A stretch of 64,000 bases of DNA from Hermatobates lingyangjiaoensis (GCA_026182355.1 JAPFBL010000223.1:248001-312000); one strand, 5' to 3'; positions 1 through 10,726 are shown, counted from the stretch's first letter. Made by a program: numbers and translations. The notes: generated by a model not told the origin, from the letters alone.

Positions 1-86
1 ATAGGCTTCGTATTTATTATATTAATTACATTCAAGAATTTAGAGGAGCAGTCTCTTTACATATGTTAAGATATAGATTACCATAT

Positions 87-110
87 ATTACCTAACATAT
101 GTTAGGTAAT
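87..110. repeat. 24-bp perfect palindrome
   Basis: The sequence reads identically on both strands, centred on CATATG. No gene is recognisable in the first 550 bases, and I assign no role to this palindrome. Confidence 0.5.
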
Positions 111-556
111 AGACCGAAGTACATTAGTTGACTACCTAGTGCACCCTAAAAGTAAATTCTTTAAAGGCGGGCAATTTACAATTTACTTCTTCTTTCATGT
201 GAGTAGTTTTTGGCACTAATATATTTAATTTTGTTAGAATGACACTTTTATTCATAGTTTTGAGACAGGGGAGCAGTATAGCGGAATCTTTTAACCTGAA
301 TAGGCAGAATTGAACTCAAATTTTAGTTTGAACAAAATTCCGTTTATAGAAGAATGTATGTACTAGTGTCAAAACACAGCCGGCAATCAAGAAGAAAAAT
401 GAATTTGAGCTCTTTTAGTAAATCTTGCTAAAATTACTAAAAAAAAAACCAATGATAATTCAAAAAATTATAATAAAAAAATATTATATTTTATAATATA
501 ATTATATAATTAAAAATTATAATTTTTATATTTATATTTATTTATATCTAACAACA

Positions 557-799
557 TTTAATATTCATGAAATAGAAATTAAAATAGCCACATCCCCTAT
601 ACGATTAGTTAAAACAGTAAGTATTCCTGTATTTAATGAATGATTATTTTGAAAATCAATAACCAAACAATAAGAAACCAAATCCAAACCATCTCATCCT
701 AATAAAATTCTAAATATATTAGGTCTTAAAATTAATATAAATGTAGAAAAAATAAATATTAAAACTAAATACAAAAAACGAACCCTATTAATATCAGAC
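557..799 (-). pseudogene. NUMT: nuclear copy of mitochondrial nad5 fragment
   Basis: Read on the minus strand with the invertebrate mitochondrial code, this stretch is open for about 80 codons. It matches the N-terminal third of NADH dehydrogenase subunit 5: SD-INR near the start, then LLGWDGL-LVSYCLVI, then GMLT-LTNRMGDVAIL-ISWMLN. Trp residues are encoded by TGA and Ser by AGA, so the frame would be broken by the nuclear code. That makes it a mitochondrial insertion and not a nuclear gene. Homology stops abruptly on both sides. The left flank is extremely AT-rich and the right flank (from about 800) is unrelated. Two conserved Gly/Tyr positions are replaced by Asp, which fits relaxed constraint after transfer. 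The codon usage is arthropod-like, which is the best taxonomic clue outside the kinase gene. Confidence 0.88.
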
Positions 800-1920
800 G
801 GTATTTAAGAATGACTGTATAGAGCTATCATAGATGAAATTATATGAATTACTCAGGAAGGGGTAATATGAAATTATCGATTTAAGACTAAATTTTTTTT
901 CCTAAAGGTTGTTTTCAAATTGAAAATGACAAATAATCGACCACTTATATTTTAATTTAAGTGAATTATAGTGCTAGTAGGGGGAGGGAATAGTTAAGAA
1001 GTTTTTTTTTTGCAAGAATTATAATGAGTGTCAGGTCAAGTTTGGTTGTTGGTCCTTTACATACACTTGCTTCAGATGTTTTCTGGGAATGTTTGCCTTG
1101 CTGAATACTGCCATTCCTTTATCTTTAAGTCTGGATATGTGTCAGCTTTGATGGCTGATTCAGAATAATCTGGATTGGGAAGAATAAGGGATGTCGGTCT
1201 CCCCACCACTTCCTTCTAAGCATATGCTCCTACTCCAACTGACAACAACTCACTGCTATCCTTGTCTCTGTACCCCCCCCCGGTGTCTAATTTTGATAGG
1301 CAGTTGTCAAACATGGTAAAAACAAACATGAGGTAACACCTCATCGAATAAAGTTCTCAATGGACTCAGGAGACTTTAAGACTTTAAAATGTGCAAATCC
1401 ATCATGATCTCGAGATGGAATTTTTTTCATGATTACTGTACTTACAGTAAAGTAAAGAGAAAATGGAGCATACATGTTGCGTCATTGTTGAACACAGTGA
1501 TGTTCTGGGTCAGTTACTGTTTAAATAAGTAGCTGTAGGTAGAACGTAATAATCGTTCTTTTAGTGCAATAAATTCTTTTTAAATTTTCAAAAAATTTTT
1601 TTATCGTACAATAATTTGTAATTTAAATTTTTAAAAGACCAGTTCTTGCAGCTTATTGACGGAGCGCGATGAAAGTATCTTTTCAGTACTTCAGTATTGT
1701 TTAAAGCAAGGATTGTTTCGCACAATGAAAATTATATATCTGTCAGAATATTAGAATTTGCCTAAACGGTTTGACTCAAAATTATCAATATACTCCTACT
1801 TAGGGTAGCATTAGGTTAGATTAGCCCAACATATGTTTTACATGTCAAATATGGGTTCAGTAGGTCTCGAAACTTGTATATCCATACATTGATAATATAT
1901 TTTTTTACAGTCACTATTCG
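800..1920. other. No recognised gene
   Basis: Mixed-composition intergenic DNA with a poly-C run near 1270 and several poly-A/T runs. I see no coding signal, RNA gene or clear repeat boundary here. Confidence 0.5.
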
Positions 1921-1922
1921 GT

Positions 1923-2355
1923 GCTACTTCAATATGCGTACTACCATATGCGTCTACTTAAATATGCGTACTATCATATGCGTCTACTTCTATGTGCGTA
2001 CTACAAAATGCGTCTACTTAAATATGCGTACTACCATATGTGTCTAGTTCAATATGCGAACTACCATATGCGTCTACTTAACTATGCGTACTTAACATAT
2101 GTCTACTTAACTATGCGTACTATCATATCAGTCAACTTCTATGTGCGTACTATCATGTGCGTTTACTTCTATGTGCGTATTACAAAATACGTCCACTTCA
2201 GTATGCGCACTATCATTTGCGTCTACTTAAATATGCGTACTATCATATGCGCCTACTTCTATGTGTGTACTAAAAAATGCGTCTACTTAAATATGCGTAC
2301 TATCATATGCGTCTACTTCTATGGGCGTACTACAAAATGCGTGTACTTCAATATT
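1923..2355. repeat. 30-bp minisatellite (about 14 imperfect copies)
   Basis: Imperfect tandem copies of a 30-bp unit built from two half-units, CGTCTACTTAAATATG and CGTACTATCATATG. Because the period is a multiple of three, the array stays open in one frame for more than 160 codons, giving a periodic Tyr/Met-rich translation. This is a repeat effect and not a gene. Copies differ mainly in the half-unit linker (AAATATG, CTATGTG, CAATATG), which shows divergence after amplification. Confidence 0.9.
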
Positions 2356-2477
2356 AGTACCATCTTAACCCTAAACCATACATCTCTAAAGAACTATGTA
2401 TATACATACTAGGTAATGTACATAGTACTATACCATTATACATTACTTGGTACTATATATATTACTTGATAATTCGT

Positions 2478-3005
2478 GTGATGACTTATGGATGCTCCGT
2501 CTGGTTTAGAGCTGCACCAACGAACAAGGCGTGTATCCAGATTGTTCAAAATAAGTGTGCCCGCCTTATAGCCAGGGCTCCTTGGTACGCCCGTAATGTT
2601 GATATTCACCATGATTTGAAAATGGAATCCATAGATAGTTACATCACCCGACTTACTACCAATGAAGACAACAAACTATCTACTCATCCAAACCTCCTTG
2701 TACAAAATTCTAAATCCTGCCACCAACCTTCTTCAACCTCACTGAACAATTACTTCATCCACTGAATATCTGACTACTTTTCCAACTGATGACTAAAAAC
2801 AGTGAAAACCATGACCTCAACAAGACCACATGACCACGAATACGTCATCATTACTGTACAGACGAACTTAATATCTGACATGAATTACTGACATTCCAAG
2901 TTATAGTAGCACAGTAATCGAGCAGTAGAAGGCCTCTGGTCTGGAACTGCTAGATACGACGTGCACTATAGTGCGCGGTTATATTCGTTGGTCGTTGGTA
3001 GTTGG
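2478..3005 (+). pseudogene. Jockey-like LINE: 3' end of reverse transcriptase ORF, 5'-truncated
   Basis: The frame from about 2484 to 2765 contains the conserved block downstream of the RT catalytic domain in Jockey-clade non-LTR retrotransposons: MTYGCSVWF, IQIVQNKCARLI, APWYARN, and IH-DLKMESID. It is followed by about 240 bases of 3' untranslated sequence ending near the GTGCACTATAGTGCGC palindrome. The copy begins abruptly just before MTYGCSVW, the usual 5' truncation of LINE copies. A second copy of the same sequence lies in inverted orientation at about 4107-4690. No catalytic RT motif is present, so it is inactive. Confidence 0.82.
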
Positions 3006-4106
3006 TATATATGGTGATTATCAGTTTTTATGAGATAAATTTAAATTTTGGATATTCCTTATTTAGTACATTCTAAAATTCTTAGTATTATCTGACGTTA
3101 CATTTAAACCATTACAATTTAAAGTTCACTGATTTTATTTTTTTTGTTTATATCTCTTTTCTATGACATTTGATTACCACTATTTCTTTGGTCTCCTCTT
3201 CATTATTATCTCCTCTAGCATTTGCATTTGAATCCTTATAGAATTCAAATCTTCTGAGCACAATCTGCCTTATACACAATTTTTTCATCATTCTCCCGCC
3301 TTTTTCCCATTTAGTGCCCCGTTTTTAATTACGAGGATTAAATGTCTTACATTATTACCTGCAAACTAGACATAAAATCTGGAGATAAAATATTTTATAT
3401 TATTTTATTACTTATCGAATTTTGAATAAGATGTATTTTACGTATATGGTATTTATGTAATATTACATAAACATCAGACAAGAAAGGATAATTAGATCGC
3501 AAAGCAGTCCGTTGTACGATTGTTGAACTAGTGGGCTCACTTTTCTTTATGGAAACAATAAATGATACAAGCATGCTGAAAGGTCAAAGTTCTTTCTTTA
3601 AATGTTCTGGCTCAAAACATTTTTCTTGTCCCATGACTGTAGGTCATAGCATAATTAACTTTCGATATCCACTATACTGATTTATAAATACTCTAGTATT
3701 ATTTAACAATAATACAATATTAGTTATAGAATATTTAATTAGGATGCAGTAAATAACGATGTAGGTAGTGTAAAGGCATTATCAGGAATACTACGCTGAC
3801 AATTATATATTCCTCGTGGTGTTTGATATTTTATTTTAAACTGTTATTCATTTTTGTTATCAAATTAACTTATTTTAAAAACTTCGTGATTTTGTTCATA
3901 AATATCTAATAGTATTCTAATTTAATAGTTAGATGCCATGTTGTAAGTTTTAAATTGTATTATTAGTAGTTTGACTGCAAAAAATATTTTTTGAATTAAA
4001 AAAATCTACTGTACTGAACTTTTTTTTAGTATAGTATAGAAAAAAGTGTCTAAAAATATGATAGGCAGTAAAGTGTTGTTGGATGAGGCGATGTAGACCC
4101 AATTCA
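3006..4106. other. AT-rich spacer between inverted LINE ends
   Basis: No gene or repeat could be recognised. The stretch is AT-rich with many short poly-T runs. Confidence 0.45.
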
Positions 4107-4690
4107 TAGACCAACGATCAGCGAATATATGCGCGCACTATAGTGCACGTCATAACTAGCAGTTCCAGACCAGAGGCCTTCTACTGCTTGCTTACTGTGC
4201 TACTATAACTGGGAATGTCAGTAATTCATGTCAGATATTAAGTTCGTCTGTACAGTAATGATGTCGTATTCACGGTCATGTGGTCTTGTTGAGGTCATGG
4301 TTTTCAATGTCTTTAGTCATCAGTTGGAAAAGTAGTCAGATATTCAGTGGATGAAGTAATTGTTCAGTGAGGTTGAGGAAGGTTGGTGGCAGGATTTAAT
4401 GTTTGTACAAGGAGGTTTGGATGAGTAGATAGTTTGTTGTCTTCATTGGTAGTAAGTCGGGTGATGTAGCTATCTATGGATTCCATTTTCAAATCATGGT
4501 GAATATCAACATTACTGGCGTACCAAGTAGCCCTGGCTATAAGGCGGGCACACTTATTTTGAACAATCTGGATACACGCCTTGTTCGTTGGTGCAGCTCT
4601 AAACCAGACAGAGCATCCATAAGTCATCGCTGAACGAAGAACCCCCTTATAGACAAGGTCCTTGACCGAATCGAGGAAACAAGTCAGTGC
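4107..4690 (-). pseudogene. Jockey-like LINE: 3' end of RT ORF, inverted second copy
   Basis: This is the minus-strand copy of the fragment at 2478-3005. It extends further 5', adding the block KDLVYKGVLRSA just before MTYGCSVW. The coding frame runs from about 4690 down to 4364, with the same IQIVQNKCARLI and IHHDLKMESID motifs. One conserved position differs (ATWYASN instead of APWYARN). A two-base difference near the end shifts the C-terminus relative to the plus copy. The 3' UTR reaches about 4107, again ending at a TGCACTATAGTGC-type palindrome. The two ends converge, about 1.1 kb apart. Confidence 0.82.
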
Positions 4691-5430
4691 ATTCTATTTT
4701 CGTAATTTCAATTCATTCTACTATTCTAATTATGTGGTAGAAAATCAGTTCATGAGTATTTGTATAAGTATTTGTACAAATTTATACAAAGTATTTGTAT
4801 GAGTATTTGTATAAGTATTTATACTTGATAGTATAAGGATTTGATGACGCAGCACCTGATGAGCTGCAGCTTGAGTTAACTGCTATTCAGGCAGATTATA
4901 TACTGCAACAAAATATATAATGCTGATTAAATTTTATAACTCCTTATCTTGGGACAAATTTCCATTCATAAAAAGTTTTGCGGCAAAAATGTTCAACATT
5001 TTTGACTCCGCATAAATCTGTGAACAAAGCTTTTCATGTATGAAAAATAAATAAGAATAAAAACATGTTCTATAACAGACCAAGATTTAATTTTGACTGT
5101 AAAGAGGGTCTTAACGAGAAGCCTCCCTCCAAACATCAAAAGAATTGTTAAGAACTCTGATACGATGCGTTTGTCTCATTGAATGATAAAATTAGATTTA
5201 TACTTTTCAGAATATGTATTTTAAATAGTTAAAATATATATTATATGTTTTAAGGTATAATGGAAAAAATAGAAATATTAATAATTAATAATAATAAAAA
5301 TGCTAGAATATCCATTAAAAATGCAATAAATTGATCTTGTTTTTTTCTCAATGTTTTCCAGCACAGCTAATCTAAATGAGACTGAAGTAAATGAATGGGC
5401 ATTCCCGTTTTTCTGTTCAAAATATCTATT
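4691..5430. other. No recognised gene
   Basis: AT-rich DNA. Near 4755-4830 there is a short degenerate run of GTATTTGTATAA-type repeats. Nothing coding was seen. Confidence 0.4.
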
Positions 5431-5757
5431 TTAGTATCTAAGAAACTCCTTTCCATTCCGTGATTGTGGGTACTGTAGCTGGACTGATGTATTTTTTTTT
5501 TTTTGATGATTTACTGTTTGGTAACCCGAAGTTACCTGAATTTGTATCTGATGCTGGCCATTCATCAGATTGTATAAGAGAGCCTGCAGCGCGTTCTGTT
5601 GGATTATTAGAATTAACGTAGCTTTATCTCTTCTTTGCACATAAAGAGATCTGCATTGTAGAACCGAAAACCCAAGGTTTGTCTCTTCTTGCTCCATGAT
5701 TTCTGTTGCGATCAACGCACGCATAATAATCCTCTCATTCGGGTATTTGGTCTCCAT
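5431..5757 (-). CDS. Unrecognised open frame, 108 codons
   Basis: An ATG-initiated minus-strand frame with non-repetitive composition (Gln-, Leu- and Ile-rich; charged N-terminus METKYPNERII). It is longer than most chance frames here and lacks the low-complexity Tyr/Ile runs typical of shadow frames. Translation in the frame just upstream (about 5760-5800) also looks protein-like, so this could be a decayed transposon fragment or an exon. I recognise no domain, catalytic motif, signal peptide or membrane segment. It could equally be chance. Confidence 0.2.
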   Translation of the reverse strand: METKYPNERIIMRALIATEIMEQEETNLGFSVLQCRSLYVQRRDKATLILIIQQNALQALLYNLMNGQHQIQIQVTSGYQTVNHQKKKNTSVQLQYPQSRNGKEFLRY

Positions 5758-5759
5758 TT

Positions 5760-6229
5760 AACATTCGAACACGGTTATATTTTCTTCGTATGGTAAACCG
5801 AGCCTCATCCATTTGTATTGGATGATCTTGTATCCTGATCATTTGCCCACATCTTTAGAGTGAAACAGTACTACTGCAAACCTAAGTCACACATATTAAA
5901 CCAGCTTGTGATGGTAGCCCAGTGATGGGAAAGCTATGACAAGCATATCAGTGCTGACACGTATCTACAAAGGTAAAAAAATGTGTACTCGTAATTCAAA
6001 TATTTATCAAATAATATTAAGACAAACAGATCTATCAAGTGACTTTTGCTTGATACTGAAATATACATATAAAGTATAAAGCCAAAATGAAGTATTGTAA
6101 GGTAAAAAGCTAATGAAATAGCCTCCACATATAAACATTTAATCAAATTATTATCAAAAAATTAATCAAAACCAAAATAGAAGATTTAGCAACCTTCAAC
6201 ACCAAAAAAAAGTCACTAATTTGTCTTAA
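5760..6229. other. No recognised gene; fragment of the family A hairpin arm
   Basis: Around 6102-6145 there is a partial copy of the arm found at 7650-7700 (GGTAAAAAGCTAATGAAATA...CTCCACATATAAA). It lacks the ribozyme-like core. The rest is AT-rich DNA without recognisable features. Confidence 0.45.
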
Positions 6230-6490
6230 TATTCATTTTCCAATCATACATTTTTTTTCTAATTAAATATATATTATTTGATTTTCGATGTTAAGTTCTA
6301 ATGAAACATTTCAAACAAGTCCCCAAATGTAAATCACTGGTTTTATAATTTTAGGTTTTTGTATTTTAAATGGTATTAATCAACTTAAAAAAATTTATAA
6401 ATATTACTATTTTTTTTAGTCTTTACTTTTGTGATGTATGACACGATATGAAAATTATTTTTTTTTTTTTTTAAATTTTTGACAAGCTGA
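6230..6490. repeat. Dispersed AT-rich repeat, copy 1
   Basis: The segment shares an ordered series of words with about 20440-20790, including TTTTGTATTTTAAATGG, TTACTTTTGTGATGTATGA and a downstream GAACTCAATAGGTTT/GAACTCAAAAGGTTT box. The family is unknown, no terminal structure was found, and divergence is high. Confidence 0.5.
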
Positions 6491-7184
6491 ACTCAATAGG
6501 TTTGCCGTTATGGTGGTAGCCGATGCTTTAGCGGTGAACGTTTCCACAGTATTGTGGCAATATCATGAACAAGGAGACTATTTCCAACATATCACACAAA
6601 CTAAGCTTTCTATTGAGTCATCAAGTTAAATCCATATAGTGAACAAATTCATTTTTTTTCCTTAGGTATTGATTTTTTGAATTGTTTTGATGAAATATTA
6701 AATATCAATCAATGCGCCTCTCCAGACAAAAAAAAATTGCCCACCTCGGCCCTATAACCACAAGGGTTGTTTTTGAGTGTAATATCGATGGTCTATTAAA
6801 CAGTTTGACTACAGCGTAATCAGAATCCTCAATAGTTTTGGAATTCAATTTTATTGAACATTATTTATCATAACTTGATATAGGAGTCAGTGGCATAGAA
6901 ACTATTTTGACCACCCGGGGCAGTTGAAAGATTTGCCCCCCCCCCCCCCCCCATTCAAAACTCCAGAACATCATGAAAATATTTATTTTCATAGAATTAT
7001 AATTAATTATCTAATTTTAGACTGCTGTTATTAGTCTCAGACTTACATCTTATTACAGTACTCTTATACATATACAGTCATCATTTCAAAACGAAAACGT
7101 ATAATTCAAATCATAAAAAAAAATTATTCAATTAACTGGCTGCGCAAATAAATATAATAAATTTTCACCTCCATTAAAAAAAAT

Positions 7185-7390
7185 CTAATTTTGAACAATT
7201 GAAAATGCGTTTTTGAAAACAGTATTATACAAATAAAATATAGAAAGAATTACGACCTTAAAAACTCATTTTAGTGTAAATTTTCAGATTTTTGTTTACT
7301 TTTTATTATATAATTTTTTTTTCTATTTTTAACCCTTTGACAGTGCCCACTCCTGGCACGTGGCACCCGTGGTGGACCGCCCACGGGCTT
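7185..7390. repeat. Dispersed repeat with GGCACGTG-GGCACCC end, copy 1
   Basis: Colinear with 22170-22385: AACAGTATTA-CAAATAAAA, TTACGACCTTAAAAACT, a T-rich block, then a GC-rich end with GGCACGTG and a proline-tract-like GGTGGACC. The two copies differ by many substitutions and short indels, so the family is old. Upstream, at 6880-6960, is another GC-rich patch with a 21-base poly-C run that may belong to the same element. Confidence 0.55.
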
Positions 7391-7702
7391 CTTGCTTAAA
7401 CCATTGATAGGAATGAAAATAAATCAGCAACATATAGCTAACCGTAGTTATCAAGCATACGTGTTAACCGTCCTAAACTACGAATTGATAAAATAACTAC
7501 ACTAATGTCCCTTATTACTACTGCAGACCTGTGTAAAAATGTTATGTAATGACGAAGCATAGATAAAATTAAATACTGAACATTGTCTGCAATAAAATAG
7601 TCAACATTTCTAGCGTAGTGCAATCAGTTATTATGTGGTATTTACTCATTGTAGGGTAAAAAGCTAATGAAATAGTCTCCACATACAAAAATTTAATCGT
7701 AT

Positions 7703-7745
7703 AAACAACGCGTTTCGAACACGTAGTGTTCTTCCTCAGGCATTC
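7703..7745 (-). ncRNA. Hammerhead-like ribozyme variant (family A, left)
   Basis: On the minus strand: CTGAGGA (core CUGANGA), one A, stem II AGAACAC/GTGTTC with loop TAC, then GAA, the palindrome ACGCGT, and T as position 17. Stem III is only the self-complementary ACGCGT and cannot fold with a usable loop in one molecule, so a dimer is implied. Confidence 0.72.
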
Positions 7746-8182
7746 AGAATTTTACCCAGATCAAAATATACAAATATTACAAAGAAACAAATTCCGTGAA
7801 ATAACTATTTTAGAACGGTATGAAATTAACAAATTTGTGCACGATGATTCTTCTACTTGCCTCAATGAGCAAATTCCCAAGTGTACAACTTTTCTTAATC
7901 TATTTATGTATATACAGAAAAAAAGTTCTATTTTCTCTGTATTCTTATATTTTTTGTTTTATTTCATAACAGTTTTTTTTGTTATATTTTCAATATGTTT
8001 CCTACACTTAGTTTTAGAGGAAATGTAATGGCTCAGCCAACCGTAAGGAAAAAAAAAATAACAAAGCAAGTACCTGCCTTCGAATATGAAACAGATGTAC
8101 ATTTGTAATAACATATGTAATATCTTCATCCACATCCATCCTATTCCCAGTCAGTTGTACCACAGACACTCACCCTTAGTTA

Positions 8183-8223
8183 AAGCCTGAGGAAGAACAC
8201 TATGTGTTCGAAACGCGTTGTTC
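8183..8223 (+). ncRNA. Hammerhead-like ribozyme variant (family A, right)
   Basis: CTGAGGA starts at 8187. Stem II is GAACAC/GTGTTC with a TAT loop, followed by GAA (8210-8212), palindrome ACGCGT (8213-8218) and U17 at 8219. Stem I would be AGC (8184-8186) with GTT (8220-8222), which is short and includes a G-U pair. Confidence 0.72.
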
Positions 8224-8289
8224 ATACGATTAAATTTTTATATGTGGAGACCATTTCATTAGCTTTTTACCCTACAATAGTCAACATTT

Positions 8290-9282
8290 ATTGTATTTAA
8301 TTTAATACAATTAGTTATTGAAGAAATGTGAATAATTTCATACTGTACTTTTATTATTATCTTTTAAAGTCTTACCTGAATGATTTTCTTCCTCTAATTG
8401 TTACTTAATTTCACTAACTTATACAATCAAATCTCTGTCGACTTAAATAATAGAGGCACCTATTGCCTATTGTTATTTTTTTTTTCATAGTTGTAAAAGT
8501 TTTGTTTGCGTAGATTTTAATTTTTGTTGAAGAATATATCTCTGAAGTGAAAACAAGGTCGATTATTTGGACTGATAAGAAAACTGAGTTTTATTTATAG
8601 TCCAATGATTACTTTTCTTTTTATTATCCAGCATCTGAACGTCGCAGTATCAACTTACCTGTTTATTAAAGTGTAATTGCATATTTTGTTCCTATAAATG
8701 AATCACTAAAAAAAAACTAACAAAGATTGTTTACTGTTTTCTTGTCACTTATTAATTGTTAACTATTTAAAAATAAATTAGAGAAAAAAATGAATTAACA
8801 ATTTACAAATAATGTTAACAGTTTAATGTTGACATTTAAAATTAGAGTATTTTTAAATAAATAATTTTTATATCAATATTGAGTAGACATGTTTAAAAAA
8901 ATTACTTTTAATGGGATTTCCTTTTTTTTTTTTACTTTACTATAAGTAAAGAGTATTGCTCGTGAAAAAATTCGATCTCGAGATTTTGACGGAATTATAT
9001 GTTTTGAGATCCCCTAAGTCGTTTTATGATGTTTTTGCGACGATGCCTGTGTGTGGGTGGGTGGGGTGAGTGAGTATGTTGGCATTGCTTTTTTTTTGAT
9101 AAATAGTAAACTTTTTTAGTAACTTTTTACTTTTTATTAAACTTTTTTAAACATTTACTATTAATATAATTACAGCATCTGTAATGTTACCAATTCAATG
9201 AAGCACAGTTATATTAAATAATATATTTTCTCAAGCTGATGTAACATACTAAATCAGTCAAACAAAAAATGTTTGACTACTT
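8290..9282. other. No recognised gene; short dispersed repeat at 8925-9010
   Basis: AT-rich. The block at about 8925-9010 (TTTACTTTA-TATAAGTAAAG and CGAGATTTTGACGGA) recurs at 37880-37960, marking a small interspersed family. A GTGGGTGGGTGGGGTGAGTG run lies near 9054. Confidence 0.45.
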
Positions 9283-9368
9283 ATACAATCTGTTATAGTG
9301 TGGTATTTACTTATATTGGGGGATTTCAAGAATTACGTCAAAATACAAAAAAAAAGTTTAATGTGAGA

Positions 9369-9411
9369 CTAACAACGCGTTTCGAACACTTGGTGTTCTT
9401 CTTCAGGTTGA
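9369..9411 (-). ncRNA. Hammerhead-like ribozyme variant (family B, left)
   Basis: Minus strand: CTGAAGA (9406 down to 9400), one extra A, stem II GAACACC/TGTTC-type, GAA (9383-9381), palindrome ACGCGT (9380-9375), U17, then GTTAG. Stem I is CAAC before the core paired with GTT after the cleavage site. Confidence 0.7.
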
Positions 9412-9502
9412 CATATGCATGGTTGAGAGTCGATCTACAATCGACGGGAATGAGTCCCTTTCTAACTTACCCCCATAGATCGACTCTCAACAGTGCAGAT
9501 AT

Positions 9503-9544
9503 GAATCTGAAGAAGAGCACTAATTGTTCGAAACGCGTTGTTAG
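9503..9544 (+). ncRNA. Hammerhead-like ribozyme variant (family B, right)
   Basis: CTGAAGA at 9507-9513, extra A, a weakened stem II (GAGCACTAATTGTTC), GAA 9530-9532, ACGCGT 9533-9538, U17 at 9539, and stem I AAT with GTT. Confidence 0.66.
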
Positions 9545-9603
9545 TGTTCATGGTAAACTTTTTTTTTGTGTGCTGAGACTTTAATTCTTAAAATCCATCC
9601 CCC

Positions 9604-10522
9604 TAAAGAGAGTTTGATTATATTATTAAACAACCAAAGGCTTCTTAAAACTTCAAATTACCTTAAAACATTTTATACACTTGTTATAGCCTCTGCATAC
9701 TCCAGAAAACATTTATTTCTAGTATTTAAATAGAATACGACTAATTCAAAACTTGATCAATAATAATATTTGTAACGGCTAACATATTAATTGCATGAAG
9801 TGCAATTAACCGATACATGTTTACATTAATCTATATTTATGAAAGTCAAGTGTTTGTCTGTGCGTCCATAGAAAAACCCAAAACATATACATCATTAATG
9901 GGAGACAGTGTCGCACACGTAACGGGGGTGGGGGGAGGCACGTTCCATGGGACAGTATTTTGAGGGAGTAAACATAGAAAATAGAAAACAATTAAAATAT
10001 AAAAAGCTAGCAAAAAAATCTAAAATTTTATACCAATTGAGTCGTATTGTTTCGTATTATTTTGAAGGTCGTAATTGTTTTTATGTTTTATCTGTGTCAT
10101 ACTGTTATAAACAGATTTTAAATTAGATATCTTTTTGTGTCGATAACATTGATTGTCTCAGTGTTCATTATTTCACTGTTTCATTATTGAGATGAATGCC
10201 CGCAAAGAATTGATGAATATAATTCTATGCATGAAACACTGCGATGAAAGCAAGTTTTAAGCATTATAAGATTATATTTTATAATAATAACAATCAGAAG
10301 ATTTGCTGTTTCCGATGTAGCAAAGTTACCGGAGTGGTTCTTTACGGGTTTTCTGTTTAATAAAGTTACACACTAGGGTTTTTTTTTATTTCATTCTCAT
10401 ATATGAGCATTTTGTAACGTGATCTTTATAAGTTTACAACGTGTAAAAACTTTTTGGATATATATATATATATAATATACTTTTTCGATGATAATACGAT
10501 CCGAAATGGACAGATACAGTTC
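9604..10522. other. No recognised gene
   Basis: AT-rich DNA. There is a G-rich tract at about 9919-9942 and a (TA)n microsatellite at about 10459-10482. No coding signal was seen. Confidence 0.4.
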
Positions 10523-10565
10523 AATGTACATAAAGAAACATAGAGAAATTAAAAACACAAACTTG

Positions 10566-10602
10566 CAGTCTCTAATTTTCGGTTGAACCGTCTTCAGGAG
10601 AG
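10566..10602 (-). ncRNA. Hammerhead-like ribozyme variant (family D, left)
   Basis: CTGAAGA (10597 down to 10591), extra C, stem II GG/CC around TTCAA, GAA, palindrome AATT (10577-10574), A17, then GAGAC. Stem I is TCTC/GAGA (4 bp). Confidence 0.68.
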
Positions 10603-10726
10603 ATAAAGAAGGGAAACCAAGCGCACTGGTACAGAGACGGTTGGAGACCAATGGTCTCCGTAGCGATACCTACCGTGATTGGTCTCCAACCGTCTTGTAC
10701 CAGTGCGCTTGGTTTCCCTTCTTTAT

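Larger units (their letters stand above)
7596..8289. mobile_element. Hairpin element A1: inverted hammerhead-like pair with 14-bp TSD
   Basis: The element spans 7610-8275 and is flanked by the exact 14-bp direct repeat AATAGTCAACATTT (7596-7609 and 8276-8289), a target-site duplication. Its two 90-bp arms (7650-7740 and 8186-8275) are inverted copies, each carrying a hammerhead-like motif pointing outward (7703-7745 minus, 8183-8223 plus). A 40-nt tail beginning TGCAATCAGTTATTATGTGG lies outside the left arm only. The central 450 bp contains no plausible protein. Inverted terminal copies, a one-sided tail and TSDs of variable length match descriptions of Penelope-like elements, so I infer a non-autonomous PLE derivative. 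Confidence 0.75.
9283..9603. mobile_element. Hairpin element B1: inverted hammerhead-like pair
   Basis: A palindromic element of about 320 bp. The left arm has a tail (CAATCTGTTATAGTGTGG...), a TTTCAAGAATTACGTC block, and a motif on the minus strand. The right arm mirrors it, ending AAATCCATCCCCC. Between the arms is a second inverted repeat (GTTGAGAGTCGATCTA/TAGATCGACTCTCAAC). The same family recurs at 26155-26451 and 41530-41816. The tail closely resembles that of element A1, although the bodies differ. Confidence 0.72.

Noticed and set aside
880..960. Possible mitochondrial tRNA next to the NUMT
   Set aside because: Short hairpin-like words, but no cloverleaf or anticodon arm could be drawn, and nad5 similarity has already ended.
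7726..8028. 100-codon open frame inside hairpin element A1
   Set aside because: It begins in the ribozyme-like arm and is Phe/Ile-rich low complexity. The element is explained by its inverted arms and TSD.
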